From assembly GCA_937927945.1 (NCBI GenBank), contig CALEYW010000031.1, positions 32,660 to 96,659 of the forward strand: a DNA stretch of 64,000 nt, written 5' to 3'. The notes under the pieces were generated by a model. It saw only the letters and a program-made list of their open reading frames with translations. It was not told the origin of the DNA and searched no databases. The DNA comes from an uncultured candidate division WPS-2 bacterium. Its GTDB lineage: Bacteria; Vulcanimicrobiota; Vulcanimicrobiia; Vulcanimicrobiales; Vulcanimicrobiaceae. Position numbers and translations under genes: made by a program. Shown one piece after another: positions 35,346 to 45,353 of this stretch (its first letter is position 1; every line of letters starts with the position of its first letter).

Positions 35346-35795
35346 TCAAGGGCCAGAACAGGCCATGAGAGCATTCGCTTTCCGAGTAGGCAGCGGTTGG
35401 GAACGGCGCGCATTGAGCCCGCGAGGGCGCCCTAGAACCGCTCGGAACATGATGGATCCGATGCTTCACATCGTCAGGCCAAATCTGGAGGCTGCCTTCT
35501 AGGCGATCGACGCGTTCGGAGCGGTCAGCGCCAAGCGCGCGAGCTCAACCTGGGATGGAGTGAGCGCCCGTCGGCGGCCGCAATGAACCCCGCGCCGCCG
35601 CGCGGCGTGTGGTCACTTTCGTATGCTGACCATGGGGTTAGCTGCCGAACGGAGCCAATCGGGTAGTCCTCGTCCACGTCGAGCAGCAAGCATTGCGAAG
35701 AGATCGAACACGGTCATACCGGCGGACGTGATACCGCGCTGCGGGATCGCCAATTCCGACCGTGTGTTCACAGCGGAGGTCGGGCCCACCCTTCC

Positions 35796-37211
35796 TCAGG
35801 GCAGAACCAGGACCCGGCGCACGTCCAGAAACGGACCGCCCTCTTTCGCGTTCAGTTCCTCGGCGACGAACTGCAGCACGTGGCTGCCGCGCCGCGGCCA
35901 GCGCCAGGCGAACAGCGTGGCGTCGGGGAGCGTCCATCCGAGGCTCGACTTGTTCTGCCAGATCCCCGTCGCATCGACCGTCGGCGCGCCGTCGATCCGC
36001 ACCGCGGCCCGTCCCGCCTCGCAGCAGCGCGCGCCGAGCGGGCCGAGCAGCGCGATCCCCGAGCCGGTGAAGCGGAACGTCCCCGGGACGCCGATCGCGA
36101 CGTCGCGCTTCTCCGCGCGCGACCACGCGTCGCCCACGGCAACCCGCTCTTGCGGCGCGAGCGCCGCGGCAGCCACCGCGAGCGCAAGACCGCCGTTCGA
36201 CTGCCACGCGGTGACGGTGCCGCGCGGCGGCGGGCCGTCGAAAAAGCGTCCGTAGCCGCCGGCGGCGTTGCGCGCGCCGGCGGCCGCGGCCGCGTTGCGC
36301 AGAATCCACGCCCGCGCGAAGGGATCGTCTCGTGCTTCGTGCAGCATTGCGACGACCAGCGGTGCGACGACGTCGTTCTCTGCCTGCAGGTTTGCGAAGA
36401 CGCCGTGCGCGTCGTCGAGCTGCGCGATCGCGCGCGTCGTCCGTCGCGCATCGTCGGCGAACCGGTGGGCGTGCGTTGCGCGCGCGAGCGCGCTGCCTGC
36501 GTCGATCATCGTTCCGTTGACCGATGCGAAGAAACGGCCCGGAAGCGCGCGACACGCGTTACCGTCATCGAAGACGTACACGGTGTAGAGCCCGCGCCGC
36601 GGATCGAAAAATCGGCGGCGCACCGCGTCGTAGCGGCGCCGCGCATCGGCGAGATAGCGCGGCTCACCCGTGCGTGCGGCTAGGAGTGCGGCGGCCAGCA
36701 CGAGGTTCGCGTCGGTCTCGAGCGTTTTCAGGCCACCGCTCGCGGCGTCCGGGCGTTGGTAGTCGATCTCGGGACACGCGCCTCGCGCGTAGCGGTCCGA
36801 GGTCACGACGCGTTCGTAGGCGGCGCGTGCGTCGCGCAGCGCGGCGTCGTCGTGCGTGACGTCGTAGACGCGCGAGGCCGCGACGGCGTCCCAGGCCGGA
36901 ACGTCGCTCCACCCGCGGCAATCCGTACCGTTGCACGGCCCGTACCGCGGCGCACTGCGCGCCAAGGCGCGGAAGTACGGCACGAGCGCCGCATCGTGCG
37001 TCGTTGTCCACCGCAGCCACAAGACGGCGGTGAGGCTGTCGTTGCCCCAATCAGCGTTGCCGGCCGGACAGCGCGGGTCGTCGCACGCCCGCCAGCGCCC
37101 GTCGCCAGCCCAGAAGCGGCTCATCAGCGTCGCGGTCGCGTCGGCCGCAAGCTGCGCGAACGTCGCGGGCAGCGTCGCGAGCACGAACGCAAGCGCGACG
37201 GCGCCGATCAT
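35796..37211 (-). CDS. GH76-like exported glycoside hydrolase
   Basis: A 471-residue exported protein with a signal-like start (MIGAVALAFVLATLPATFA). Alpha/alpha-barrel segments like GNDSLTAVLWLRWTTTHD, SRVYDVTHDDAALRDARAAY and YQRPDAASGGLKTLETDANLVLAAALLAARTGEP resemble GH76 (endo-alpha-1,6-mannanase) enzymes. A C-terminal beta domain (FRFTGSGIALLGPLGARCCE) may bind carbohydrate. The catalytic DD pair typical of GH76 is not clear, so family membership is probable rather than certain. Confidence 0.7.
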   Translation of the reverse strand: MIGAVALAFVLATLPATFAQLAADATATLMSRFWAGDGRWRACDDPRCPAGNADWGNDSLTAVLWLRWTTTHDAALVPYFRALARSAPRYGPCNGTDCRGWSDVPAWDAVAASRVYDVTHDDAALRDARAAYERVVTSDRYARGACPEIDYQRPDAASGGLKTLETDANLVLAAALLAARTGEPRYLADARRRYDAVRRRFFDPRRGLYTVYVFDDGNACRALPGRFFASVNGTMIDAGSALARATHAHRFADDARRTTRAIAQLDDAHGVFANLQAENDVVAPLVVAMLHEARDDPFARAWILRNAAAAAGARNAAGGYGRFFDGPPPRGTVTAWQSNGGLALAVAAAALAPQERVAVGDAWSRAEKRDVAIGVPGTFRFTGSGIALLGPLGARCCEAGRAAVRIDGAPTVDATGIWQNKSSLGWTLPDATLFAWRWPRRGSHVLQFVAEELNAKEGGPFLDVRRVLVLP

Positions 37212-38178
37212 TCCGTCGCCGGCGGATCCGGGTAGAGCTGCATCAAGCTGACCGGCCGCCAGGCGTGAGCCCGTGCGCTTCGGGCAACCCGAAGAGCGTC
37301 GTCGCCGTGCTCGTCATCGGCATCGGCGAACCGGTCGCGCTCGCGGGAATCACGACGAAGATCCGCTGCACCGCGCGCGTCTGATCGGGCGAAGTCCGCG
37401 CGCAGTGTAGTGATTCGGCGTATAATATCCATCGGGGCGACTTTCGCCCTTACCCAAGGGTCTGATCCCGTACTCCCGCTCGATCGCGGCGCCGAGGTCT
37501 TTAAGCGCCTGGGATGGTCCCCTTCGCAGGATGATGCGAATCTTCGCCACGGCTGCATTATACCATGCGCGACCGTTACTCGGCAGATCAGGTCGAGAAG
37601 CCGCAACGTGAGCGCTTCTTTGTTGAGTGCGACCTTAGCGAGGAGGCGTGCTAAACCTTAACAGACGGAAATAGCAATGCGAATCGGATTTCACTGCTCT
37701 ATCCATCTTTCGCTGTTTCCGTTGCCACCCTTTCGAGTCTGTTTGGCATGATCTCTTGCCCTACTTAACGTGACGATGAAACAGCTCTGAGGCCGTCGAT
37801 GAAAATCGGGTCACCGGACGAGAGAACACCGTGGCCTTTTGTCGTCTGAATCGTCCCGGCGATCCGAAGCGCTCCCACGTGCGCCGCTGCCACCGAAGAG
37901 AAAAGGTGACTGGTGGCCGCGCAGTGACCGGCACGGTCTCGGCCCGGGGCGGCCTGCTCGGACCTCCGCATTTATGAAACGCTCGTTCGCGACCATCGAA
38001 GCGACTAAGCGGCGATCCTTCTCGCCGACGGGCATTCATCGCCTGGCCACCCAACCCAAAGGGGTACGTCTTGAGGGGTTTGGGCCCTGCGCGACTAACT
38101 GCCGACCACGCGGTTGGCGGGTCGGCGACCACTCAGCACCTGTCCCAGGGGGTCCACCGAAACATGAGGGCAACGTTC
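37212..38178. other. Mostly non-coding stretch before the ABC operon
   Basis: Holds one doubtful small reading frame (37350-37550). No terminator or riboswitch could be identified with confidence. The last 100 bases precede the binding-protein gene and probably hold its promoter. Confidence 0.4.
37350..37550 (-). CDS. Small hypothetical protein
   Basis: A 66-codon frame starting with GTG: MAKIRIILRRGPSQALKDLG, then AIEREYGIRPLGKGESRPDG. The basic start and short alpha/beta pattern give it a mildly coding look. The second half is low-complexity Arg-rich and may be out of frame. No family recognised. Confidence 0.3.
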   Translation of the reverse strand: MAKIRIILRRGPSQALKDLGAAIEREYGIRPLGKGESRPDGYYTPNHYTARGLRPIRRARCSGSSS

Positions 38179-39426
38179 ATGATGCAAATGTTCGGGTTTT
38201 TGCGCCGCGCCGGCGCCGCCGCAGCGGTCATCGCGCTGGGCACAGCTCCGCTCTCCGCCGCGCCGCAGACCATCAAGGTCGGCGCGGTCTTTCCCTTCTC
38301 CGGTCCGCTCGCACTGCTGGGTCAAGATTCGTTCGACGGCGCGAACGTCGCGCTCGAGATGATCAACGCGCAAGGCGGCGTCAAAGGACGCAAGCTCGAG
38401 TGGGTCAAGGCCGACTCGCCAAACGCGGAAGCCGCGAACTCCGAGGCCGAGCGACTGATATCCCAGCAGAACCTGAAAATTCTGCTGGGCTCCTACGCCT
38501 CGCCGATCGCGATCGCAGCCTCGCAAGTCGCCGAGCGCCATCACGTGATCTATTGGGAGCAGGGCGCCTGGACGAGCGCGCTCTTCAACAATCATCCGAA
38601 GTACGTGTTCCGCACCAACGTCTATGCGGTTCCGGCCGGCATCGCGGCCGTCCACTACGCAATCAACGTCGTCGCACCGAAGATCGGTAAGGACGCCAAG
38701 ACGCTGAAAGTCGCAATCGTCAACGAAGACGGTCCGTTCGGCAGCAGCGTCGCGAACGCCGAGGCGGCCGAGGCGAGTAAGCTCGGTGTCGCCGTCGTGA
38801 GCAATCTGCCGTACACCGCGAGCACCAACGACCTTACCTCGCTCGTGCTCAAGCTCAAGGCGGCGGATCCCGACGTGCTGCTCGCGACGTCGTACATCAA
38901 CGACGCGACGTTGCTCGTCAAGACGATGCGCACCCAGAACTTCCGCCCCAAGGCGATCATCGGCGGCTCGGCCGGCTTCGGTCTGCTGGCGCTGGGCAAG
39001 AACCTCGGCGCCGACGTGAACGGCATCAGCGAGGCCGACGCGCCGACGAACATCAATCCGAAGGGCCTGCCTGCCGCCGGCCAGGCGCTGCACAACGAGT
39101 TCATCGCCAAGTTCAAAGCCGCGACCGGCCGTGAACCGGACGGGTTCTCGTACATGGGATTCGTCGGCGCGTACTCACTCTTCCACGACGTTCTCCCGAA
39201 AGCGAAGGATCCCGAAAACGCCGACGACATCCGCAATGCCGCGATGGCGGCGAACGTGCCGGAAGGGACCTATCCCAACGGCTGGGGCCTCAAGTTCGAC
39301 GAAACCGGTCAGAACACGCGGATGTTCGCCGCGATGCTGCAGTGGCAAAGCCAGGCGCCCGTCGTAGTCGGGCCTTCGAGCATCGCCGCGGGCCAGCCGG
39401 CGATGATCCCTTTGCCACACTGGTAA
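38179..39426 (+). CDS. Branched-chain amino acid/amide ABC binding protein
   Basis: About 415 residues. It has a signal peptide (FGFLRRAGAAAAVIALGTAPLSA), then the type I periplasmic-binding fold of LivK/UrtA/FmdD: IKVGAVFPFSGPLALLGQDS, FDGANVALEMINAQGGVKGR, and the middle VYAVPAGIAAVHYAI. AGGG precedes the ATG at 38179; an ATG at 38164 is also possible. It heads a five-gene ABC operon closed by an amidase, so an amide, urea or branched amino acid is the likely ligand. Confidence 0.85.
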   Translation: MMQMFGFLRRAGAAAAVIALGTAPLSAAPQTIKVGAVFPFSGPLALLGQDSFDGANVALEMINAQGGVKGRKLEWVKADSPNAEAANSEAERLISQQNLKILLGSYASPIAIAASQVAERHHVIYWEQGAWTSALFNNHPKYVFRTNVYAVPAGIAAVHYAINVVAPKIGKDAKTLKVAIVNEDGPFGSSVANAEAAEASKLGVAVVSNLPYTASTNDLTSLVLKLKAADPDVLLATSYINDATLLVKTMRTQNFRPKAIIGGSAGFGLLALGKNLGADVNGISEADAPTNINPKGLPAAGQALHNEFIAKFKAATGREPDGFSYMGFVGAYSLFHDVLPKAKDPENADDIRNAAMAANVPEGTYPNGWGLKFDETGQNTRMFAAMLQWQSQAPVVVGPSSIAAGQPAMIPLPHW

Positions 39427-39433
39427 GACCTGA

Positions 39434-40324
39434 GTGACCCTCGCGCTGTTTGCGCAGCTGCTCGTCGCCGGGGTTCTCCTCGGCGGCGTGTATGCGCTCA
39501 TTTCGATCGGCCTAACGCTGATCTTCGGCGTCATGCGCGTCGTGAATTTCGCGCACGGTGAGTTGCTGATGCTCGGCATGTACCTGTCGTACTATCTGGT
39601 CACGGCCGTCCACATGAACCCCTACCTCGCGCTCGTCGTCGTTGCGCCGGCGCTGTATCTTTTCGGCCTGCTGGTCGAGGTGACGATCATCAGGTCGACG
39701 ATCGGGCGCTCCGACGTGGTGCAGGTCTTTGCGACCGTCGGCTTGTCGATCGTCCTGCAAGCGGGTGCGCTCATGGCGTTCAGCGCCAACGTGGTGGGCA
39801 TCAACGTCCCCATCACGAACGCGCTCGTGCAGCTGGGACCGCTGAGCATGGGCGTCCCGCAGCTGCTCGCGTTCGCCGCGGCGATGCTCGTCGCAAGCGG
39901 GCTCTTCGTGTTTCTCCGCAGCACCGACATCGGCCGCGCGATCCGCGCGACCGCGCAGGATCGCAGTGCGGCCGCGCTGATGGGCATCAATGTCGCGGGG
40001 ATCTATCGCTTGACGTTCGGCTTGGGATCCGCGATGACAGGGCTCGCCGGCGCGCTCTTGATGCCGATCTACTCGGTCAGCCCAACGGTCGGCGAGCAGT
40101 TCGTGCTCATCGCGTTCGTGGTCGTCGTGCTGGGTGGGTTGGGCTCGGTGACTGGCGCGCTCGTTGGCGGACTGTTGATCGGCATCGTCGAGACGTTCTC
40201 GGGTTTTGTGATCGACCCGCAGTGGAAGCAGGCCGTGTACTTCCTGATCTTCCTGGGCGTCCTTGTCTTCCGGCCCGCCGGCTTGTTCGGCGCTCGCGGC
40301 AGCGAAGAGCTCTCGACCTCATGA
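39434..40324 (+). CDS. livH: LivH-type ABC permease
   Basis: A 296-residue permease with about eight helices and the LivH signature GGVYALISIGLTLIFGVMRVVNFAHGELLMLGMY at the N-terminus. RAIRATAQDRSAAALMGINV is the ATPase-coupling (EAA) loop. GTG start seven bases after the binding protein; the stop overlaps livM by ATGA. Confidence 0.9.
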   Translation: MTLALFAQLLVAGVLLGGVYALISIGLTLIFGVMRVVNFAHGELLMLGMYLSYYLVTAVHMNPYLALVVVAPALYLFGLLVEVTIIRSTIGRSDVVQVFATVGLSIVLQAGALMAFSANVVGINVPITNALVQLGPLSMGVPQLLAFAAAMLVASGLFVFLRSTDIGRAIRATAQDRSAAALMGINVAGIYRLTFGLGSAMTGLAGALLMPIYSVSPTVGEQFVLIAFVVVVLGGLGSVTGALVGGLLIGIVETFSGFVIDPQWKQAVYFLIFLGVLVFRPAGLFGARGSEELSTS

Positions 40325-41301
40325 AGCGATCGACCTACGGTTGGCTCGCGCTGGCGCTCCTCGCGCTCGTCGGGCCGTTGATCACCGACAACAGCTTCAT
40401 CCGTGACATGTGGGTGCTGGTCGCAATGTGGGGCGCCGTCGCGACCGCGTGGAACTTGATCGGCGGCTACGCCGGCGGCCTCTCGCTCGGGCACGCGGCG
40501 TTCTTCGGGATCGGCGCGTACACCAGCAGCCTGCTGTACACGACGTTTCACATCTCGCCGTGGCTGGGCGCCCTTGCGGGCGGCGTCCTCGCGATGCTCT
40601 CGGCGCTCGTAATCGGCCTCATCACGATCCGGCTGCGCGGGCCGTTCTTCGCCCTGGCGACGCTGGCGTTCGCCGCAATCCTGGGCATCGCGGCGACGAA
40701 CTTGCGCTGGCTGACCCATGGCTCCGAAGGAATGACGATCCCATTCGCGCCATCGATGAACAACGCGATCTTCGCCTCGAAGCTGGACTACTATTACATC
40801 GCGCTCGCGCTGCTGATGGTGTTTATCGCGACGACCTGGTGGATCGCCCGCTCGCGCTTCGGCTACTATCTCGTGGCGCTGCGCGAAAATGAGGACGCGG
40901 CTCAGGCGCTTGGGATCGACGGCTTGCGCGTCAAGCTCACCGCCACGCTGCTCTCGGCGTTCATGACGGCGCTCGTCGGGAGCTTTTACGCGCAGTACCG
41001 GCTGTTCTTCGATCCGTCAATCTTCGCCACGAGCCTCTCGGTGCAGATCGCGCTGTTTCCGATCATCGGGGGTCTGGGAACCGTGTGGGGACCCCTGATC
41101 GGAGCCGCGATCCTCGTTCCGCTCACCGCCGAGCTACGCAGCACGCTGGGCTCATCGGTCGCCGGCATCGACACCTTCGTTTACGGAACCGTTCTGATCC
41201 TCGGGATCCTGTTCGTGCCCAATGGACTCGTGTCGGTGCTGCGACCGCTCTTTGTCCGGCGTCCGCGTCCGGCCGATCAGAACGTCCAGGCCGGTACGTG
41301 A
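40321..41301 (+). CDS. livM: LivM-type ABC permease
   Basis: A 326-residue second permease: WNLIGGYAGGLSLGHAAFFGIGAYTSSLL is the LivM N-terminal signature and YYLVALRENEDAAQALGIDG the coupling loop. Starts at ATG 40321 (ATGA with livH) and ends by GTGA overlap with livG. Confidence 0.9.
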   Translation: MKRSTYGWLALALLALVGPLITDNSFIRDMWVLVAMWGAVATAWNLIGGYAGGLSLGHAAFFGIGAYTSSLLYTTFHISPWLGALAGGVLAMLSALVIGLITIRLRGPFFALATLAFAAILGIAATNLRWLTHGSEGMTIPFAPSMNNAIFASKLDYYYIALALLMVFIATTWWIARSRFGYYLVALRENEDAAQALGIDGLRVKLTATLLSAFMTALVGSFYAQYRLFFDPSIFATSLSVQIALFPIIGGLGTVWGPLIGAAILVPLTAELRSTLGSSVAGIDTFVYGTVLILGILFVPNGLVSVLRPLFVRRPRPADQNVQAGT

Positions 41302-42026
41302 GCGCGTTGCTCGAGCTGCACCACGTCGAAAAGCGCTTCGGCGGGTTGCATGCGGTCAAGGACGTCTCGCTCTCCGTCCGCGCCGGCGAGATTGTCGGGC
41401 TGATCGGACCCAACGGCGCAGGGAAGACGACGCTCTTTTCGTGCATCGCCGGCTATCACCGCCTCACCGCCGGTTCGATCGTGTTCGACGGGTACGAGAT
41501 CGCCAACCATCCCGCGTTCAAGATCTGCCGGGCGGGGGTCGCCCGGACGTTCCAGGTGGTCAAGCCGTTCGCACGCATGACGGTGCTGCAGAGCGTCATG
41601 GTCGGGACGTTCTTGCACCACCGCGACACGCCGACGGCGCGTCAGTCGGCGCTCGCGGTGCTGGAGCGGCTGCACATGACCCACCTCGCCGACGTCGAGG
41701 CGCACAGCTTGACGCTTGTCCTCAAGAAGCGCCTCGAGGTGGCGCGCGCTCTGGCGACCGAACCTCGCCTGCTGCTGCTTGACGAAGTCATGGCGGGCCT
41801 CTCGCCGGGCGAGGTTCCCGAGATCCTCGACGTGATCCACGAGATCAACGCCGGCGGCGTGACCGTGCTCTTCGTCGAACACATCATGGCCGCGGTGATG
41901 ACGATCGCCAAGCGCGTCGTGGTGCTGCATCACGGCGAACTACTAGCGGACGGTACGCCGGCCGAGGTGTCCCGCGATCCGCAGGTCGTCTCGGCGTATT
42001 TAGGCGAGGAGTATGCCGGTGCTTGA
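41298..42026 (+). CDS. livG: LivG-type ABC ATPase
   Basis: A 242-residue ATPase: Walker A GPNGAGKTT, Walker B LLLLDEVMAGLS, switch His in LFVEHIM. The ABC signature is atypical: SLTLVLKKRLEVARAL in place of LSxGxxQRL. This occurs in LivG relatives but leaves function to be checked. Start GTG at 41298 overlaps the livM stop. Confidence 0.9.
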   Translation: MSALLELHHVEKRFGGLHAVKDVSLSVRAGEIVGLIGPNGAGKTTLFSCIAGYHRLTAGSIVFDGYEIANHPAFKICRAGVARTFQVVKPFARMTVLQSVMVGTFLHHRDTPTARQSALAVLERLHMTHLADVEAHSLTLVLKKRLEVARALATEPRLLLLDEVMAGLSPGEVPEILDVIHEINAGGVTVLFVEHIMAAVMTIAKRVVVLHHGELLADGTPAEVSRDPQVVSAYLGEEYAGA

Positions 42027-42723
42027 AGTGCGCGGCCTCGCAGCGGGCTACGGCGAGAACGAAGTCCTATTCGACGTGAGCTTCGACGTCGCGCCAGGAT
42101 CGCTGACCGTGATCGTCGGGGCGAATGCGGCCGGCAAGACGACGACCTGCCGCGCGATCTCGGGCGAGATCGAAGCGCGCGCCGGAACGATCCGGTTCGA
42201 GGGAGACCCGATCCAGCACGAGCGCAGCGACCGTCGCGTCGAGCGCGGCTTAGTGCAGATCCCCGAAGGCCGGCGCCTGTTCCCGTTCATGACCGTCGAG
42301 GAAAACTTGCTGCTCGGATCGTTCGCGCGCCGCGCCCGCGCCGAGCGGCGGGAGGCGCTCGAGGAAGTCTTCGCCCTGCTGCCGCGCGTCGCGGAACGCC
42401 GGCGGCAAGCTGCGGGTTCGCTCTCCGGCGGCGAACAGTCGATGGTCGCGATTGGGCGTGGCTTGATGGCGCGCCCGCGCCTGCTGGTGATGGATGAACC
42501 GACCCTCGGCCTTGCGCCGCTGTTCGTCGAGCGCACGTTCGAAATCATCGAGGAGATCCGCAAGCGCGGCGTGACCGTGCTGCTGGTCGAACAGAACGTG
42601 AAGCGTTCGCTCTCGCTCTGCGATCGTGCTTACGTCCTCGAGCACGGCCACGTCGTCATGCAGGGTGCGGGCCGCGACGTGCTGAGCGACGAGGGTCTAC
42701 GGCGTGCCTACCTTGGAATGTGA
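42013..42723 (+). CDS. livF: LivF-type ABC ATPase
   Basis: A 236-residue second ATPase: GANAAGKTT, canonical signature LSGGEQSMVAIGRGL, Walker B LLVMDEPTLGLAP, IPEGRRLFPFMTVEENL (LivF loop). It overlaps livG by 14 bases. Confidence 0.9.
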   Translation: MPVLEVRGLAAGYGENEVLFDVSFDVAPGSLTVIVGANAAGKTTTCRAISGEIEARAGTIRFEGDPIQHERSDRRVERGLVQIPEGRRLFPFMTVEENLLLGSFARRARAERREALEEVFALLPRVAERRRQAAGSLSGGEQSMVAIGRGLMARPRLLVMDEPTLGLAPLFVERTFEIIEEIRKRGVTVLLVEQNVKRSLSLCDRAYVLEHGHVVMQGAGRDVLSDEGLRRAYLGM

Positions 42724-42735
42724 TCGGATGGCCGC

Positions 42736-44016
42736 ATGAGCGATCCCCTCTCCGCGCTTGACGCGGCCCTCGCCCGAATCGCCGAGAGCGAGCCTTCGGT
42801 GCGCGCCTGGGTGCAGCTCGACGAGCCCGGCGCGCGCGCGCAGGCTGCGGGCGTCGCGGTCGGGGCGCCGCTCGCGGGAGCGGTTGTCGGCGTGAAGGAC
42901 ATATTCGACGTCGCGGGGATGCCGACGCGCTGCGGTCTGCTCAGCGGCGCCGGCCCCGCTGAGCGCGATGCGACCGCGGTCGAGCGCCTGCGCGCCGCGG
43001 GCGGCGTGATCTTGGGAAAGACGCACACGACGGCGTATGCGTGGCTCGATCCCGCGCCGACCCGCAATCCGCACGATCTCAGCCGCACGCCCGGCGGGTC
43101 AAGCGCGGGTTCGGCGGCCGGGGTCGCCGCCGGCCACTGCACCGTCGCGCTGGGGAGCCAGACGGCCGGGTCGACGCTGCGGCCGGCCTCGTTCTGCGGC
43201 GTCGTCGGATACAAGCCGAGCTTCGGGCGCATCCCCACGCGGGGCGTGACGCCGCTCGCGCCCTCGCTCGATCACGTCGGCGTCTTCGCGCGGGGCGTCG
43301 CGGAGGTCGTCGCGGCCGCAGGTGTCCTCGACCCTTCGCTCCGCGCGACGCATGCGGCGCGATTGATCGTCGTCGACGATCTAGCTAATGATCATGACGT
43401 CGAGCCGTCGACGCGCGACGCTCTCGCGCGCGCCGAAGAAGCGTTCCGCGCCTCAGGCTGCCTCGTAGAGGTCGCCCGCCTTCCGGCTGCGGTACGCCGC
43501 GGCGGTGCGTTGATCGCGCTCGTCGTCGCGTACGAGGCCGTCGTTGCGCACGGCGACCGTTGGCGCGAGCTCGGCGATCGCCTGCCTCCGCGCCTGGCCG
43601 AGCTTCTGCGCGACGGGACCGCGACAACGGTTGCCGAGTACGAGTCGGCGCTCGCCGAGCGCGAATCGCTGCGCCCCGCGATCGCCGAAATCTTCGGAGG
43701 GGGCGGCGTGCTCCTCACGCCGTGCGCGCTCGGCGAAGCACCCGAGCTCACGACAACTGGCGATGCGCGTTACGTGCGGCCGTGGACGTTCTTCGGCGTT
43801 CCCGCGATCTCGGTACCGGTGAGCACCGGTCCGCGCGGACTCCCTATCGGAGTTCAGCTCGTCGCACCGACGGGAGCCGATGCCCGCCTGCTCGCGACCG
43901 CCCAGGCGCTCGAAACCGCACGCGATAACTGCATCGTTGCTCACGCAAAGATCATGAGCACCAGCGAACGCGGATCCGGATCGCTGGGTGAACCGCCCTC
44001 AGTGAGATCGTCGTAG
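42736..44016 (+). CDS. Amidase-signature family amidase
   Basis: A 426-residue amidase. VGVKDIFDVAGMPTRCG holds the catalytic Lys. SRTPGGSSAGSAAGVAAGHC holds the cis-Ser of the AS motif, and GSQTAGSTLRPASFCGVVGY the nucleophilic Ser. The relatives include allophanate hydrolases and short-chain amidases. Following the ABC genes by 12 bases, it probably hydrolyses the imported amide to carboxylate and ammonia. Confidence 0.85.
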   Translation: MSDPLSALDAALARIAESEPSVRAWVQLDEPGARAQAAGVAVGAPLAGAVVGVKDIFDVAGMPTRCGLLSGAGPAERDATAVERLRAAGGVILGKTHTTAYAWLDPAPTRNPHDLSRTPGGSSAGSAAGVAAGHCTVALGSQTAGSTLRPASFCGVVGYKPSFGRIPTRGVTPLAPSLDHVGVFARGVAEVVAAAGVLDPSLRATHAARLIVVDDLANDHDVEPSTRDALARAEEAFRASGCLVEVARLPAAVRRGGALIALVVAYEAVVAHGDRWRELGDRLPPRLAELLRDGTATTVAEYESALAERESLRPAIAEIFGGGGVLLTPCALGEAPELTTTGDARYVRPWTFFGVPAISVPVSTGPRGLPIGVQLVAPTGADARLLATAQALETARDNCIVAHAKIMSTSERGSGSLGEPPSVRSS

Positions 44017-44065
44017 TACGGAGCGAGGTTCGCGAAAGACGTACTTCATTTGATGTGCCGACTGG

Positions 44066-44655
44066 ATGAAAGCTCACGCGCTAGTGGAAGTCGAGACGAT
44101 GGTCGTCATTGCAGTCGATTTTTCCGGCAGCCGTGGCGTTGGCACGCACGATTTGAACTTCGCAAGACCGCTCAGGGAACGGGCCGTGAAGACATTTCGG
44201 CTTCAGTTCCTGCTCGCTGACAAGGCCTACTTCGATCGTAAACTGGTCGGGTGGCTGTGGTCTGAAGCAAATATCGCGCGGTGATTTCGGTGAAAAAGAA
44301 CATCGAGAGACCGACCAAGACGGTCTCGTACGATCCGTACTTCGAACTCGTCGTCTGGCACGACGATCGTCAGCGAGACTTTCATGAGGCGTATCGGTTA
44401 CGACCGAAGATCGAATCGCTATTCTCAGCGTTGAAGCGAGCAGCGCAGCGGTATTGCTGGTCTCGAGGACGGCCACATAAGGGGCCCGACGGTGAGCGGC
44501 TCGAGAACGCGGCGCAGCCATGTACAGCGTGGATCAATGAGGCGCTCTGCAAGTTCATCTTCATGAACCTTCGGACCACTGCGCGTCTCGAAGAGAGACC
44601 AGCTACAGCATCGACTACGTCATTCCGGATCGATTCTTTCCAGCGCCGGCACAAC
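44066..44655 (+). pseudogene. DDE transposase fragment, copy A
   Basis: KAHALVEVETMVVIAVDFSG, then FLLADKAYFDRKLVGWLWSE, then after a shift near 44280 ISVKKNIERPTKTVSYDPYF and EAYRLRPKIESLFSALKR. The end is PCTAWINEALCKFIFMNLRTT. This is the C-terminal part of an IS-type DDE transposase with the glutamate in the KIES helix. A second copy of its end is at 48617-48905. Confidence 0.75.
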
Positions 44656-45353
44656 CATTGCTCGCAGCGTAATCCAACACGCCCAGAAGGCCGCGGCCTT
44701 TCCGGGACTGCGACGCGGGCATTCGATGTGAAAGTGCAGAGATCCCGATGTGAAATCCGATCGCTTCAAGGTGAAAATCAAAGGCCACCGTCACCGCCGC
44801 GACGGGAGCGGTATTGGATCAGCGTGCACGAAAAAGCCCATCGTTACAGGCTATTTCGCATTCGCCGGAAAGCCTAAGCTGGAGTTTCACCCTGAATCGC
44901 CTTTTCACATTGAATCCCGGAACTGCGCTATTCAGGGTGAGACAGCATCAGAACGCTAGAACGTCAGAACGGCGCTGTCTCACAATGAATCGCTATTTCA
45001 CAATGAATCGACCAATGCGCGATCATTTCACATTGAATCCTTTCGCACTCAGGCCCCTGATTTGCGCAGAGATAGCGTCCGAAGCATGGGGAGGCGCCGC
45101 GTGTCGTGTCTTCTACGGACGACAAGACTGGACGGCGAGCGCCTGATGGACGCTTCCAAGGCGGCGACGTCGACCCGGTTTCCGCCTAGGTGCTCGGCGA
45201 AGCGCTAAAGGATCTAAACGACGCAAGTCAGGGATCGGTAAAGTGGGTAAAAAGCAGCGTTTGGCGACCGCATTGCCAGCGTGCGGCACTCGGCGGCACC
45301 CGGAGGCGGAAGGTGCCTCGGTGGCTTTCGTGCTACGCCTGCGTGTGAGGCCG
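44656..45353. other. IS scar region without a gene
   Basis: Contains the repeat block at 44884-45040 and otherwise no supported coding sequence before the exported protein start at 45354. Confidence 0.5.
44884..45040. repeat. IS-end-like repeat with inverted ends
   Basis: Blocks TTTCACCCTGAATC and TTTCACATTGAATC, then ATTCAGGGTGAGACAGC facing GCTGTCTCACAATGAATC across ATCAGAACGCTAGAACG, then further TTTCACATTGAATC. The inverted ends face each other around about 28 bp of 8-bp units. Confidence 0.7.

Noticed and set aside
37750..38160. A riboswitch before the ABC operon
   Set aside because: Several short stems can be drawn but no known riboswitch core (guanidine, glycine, urea-type) could be matched by eye.
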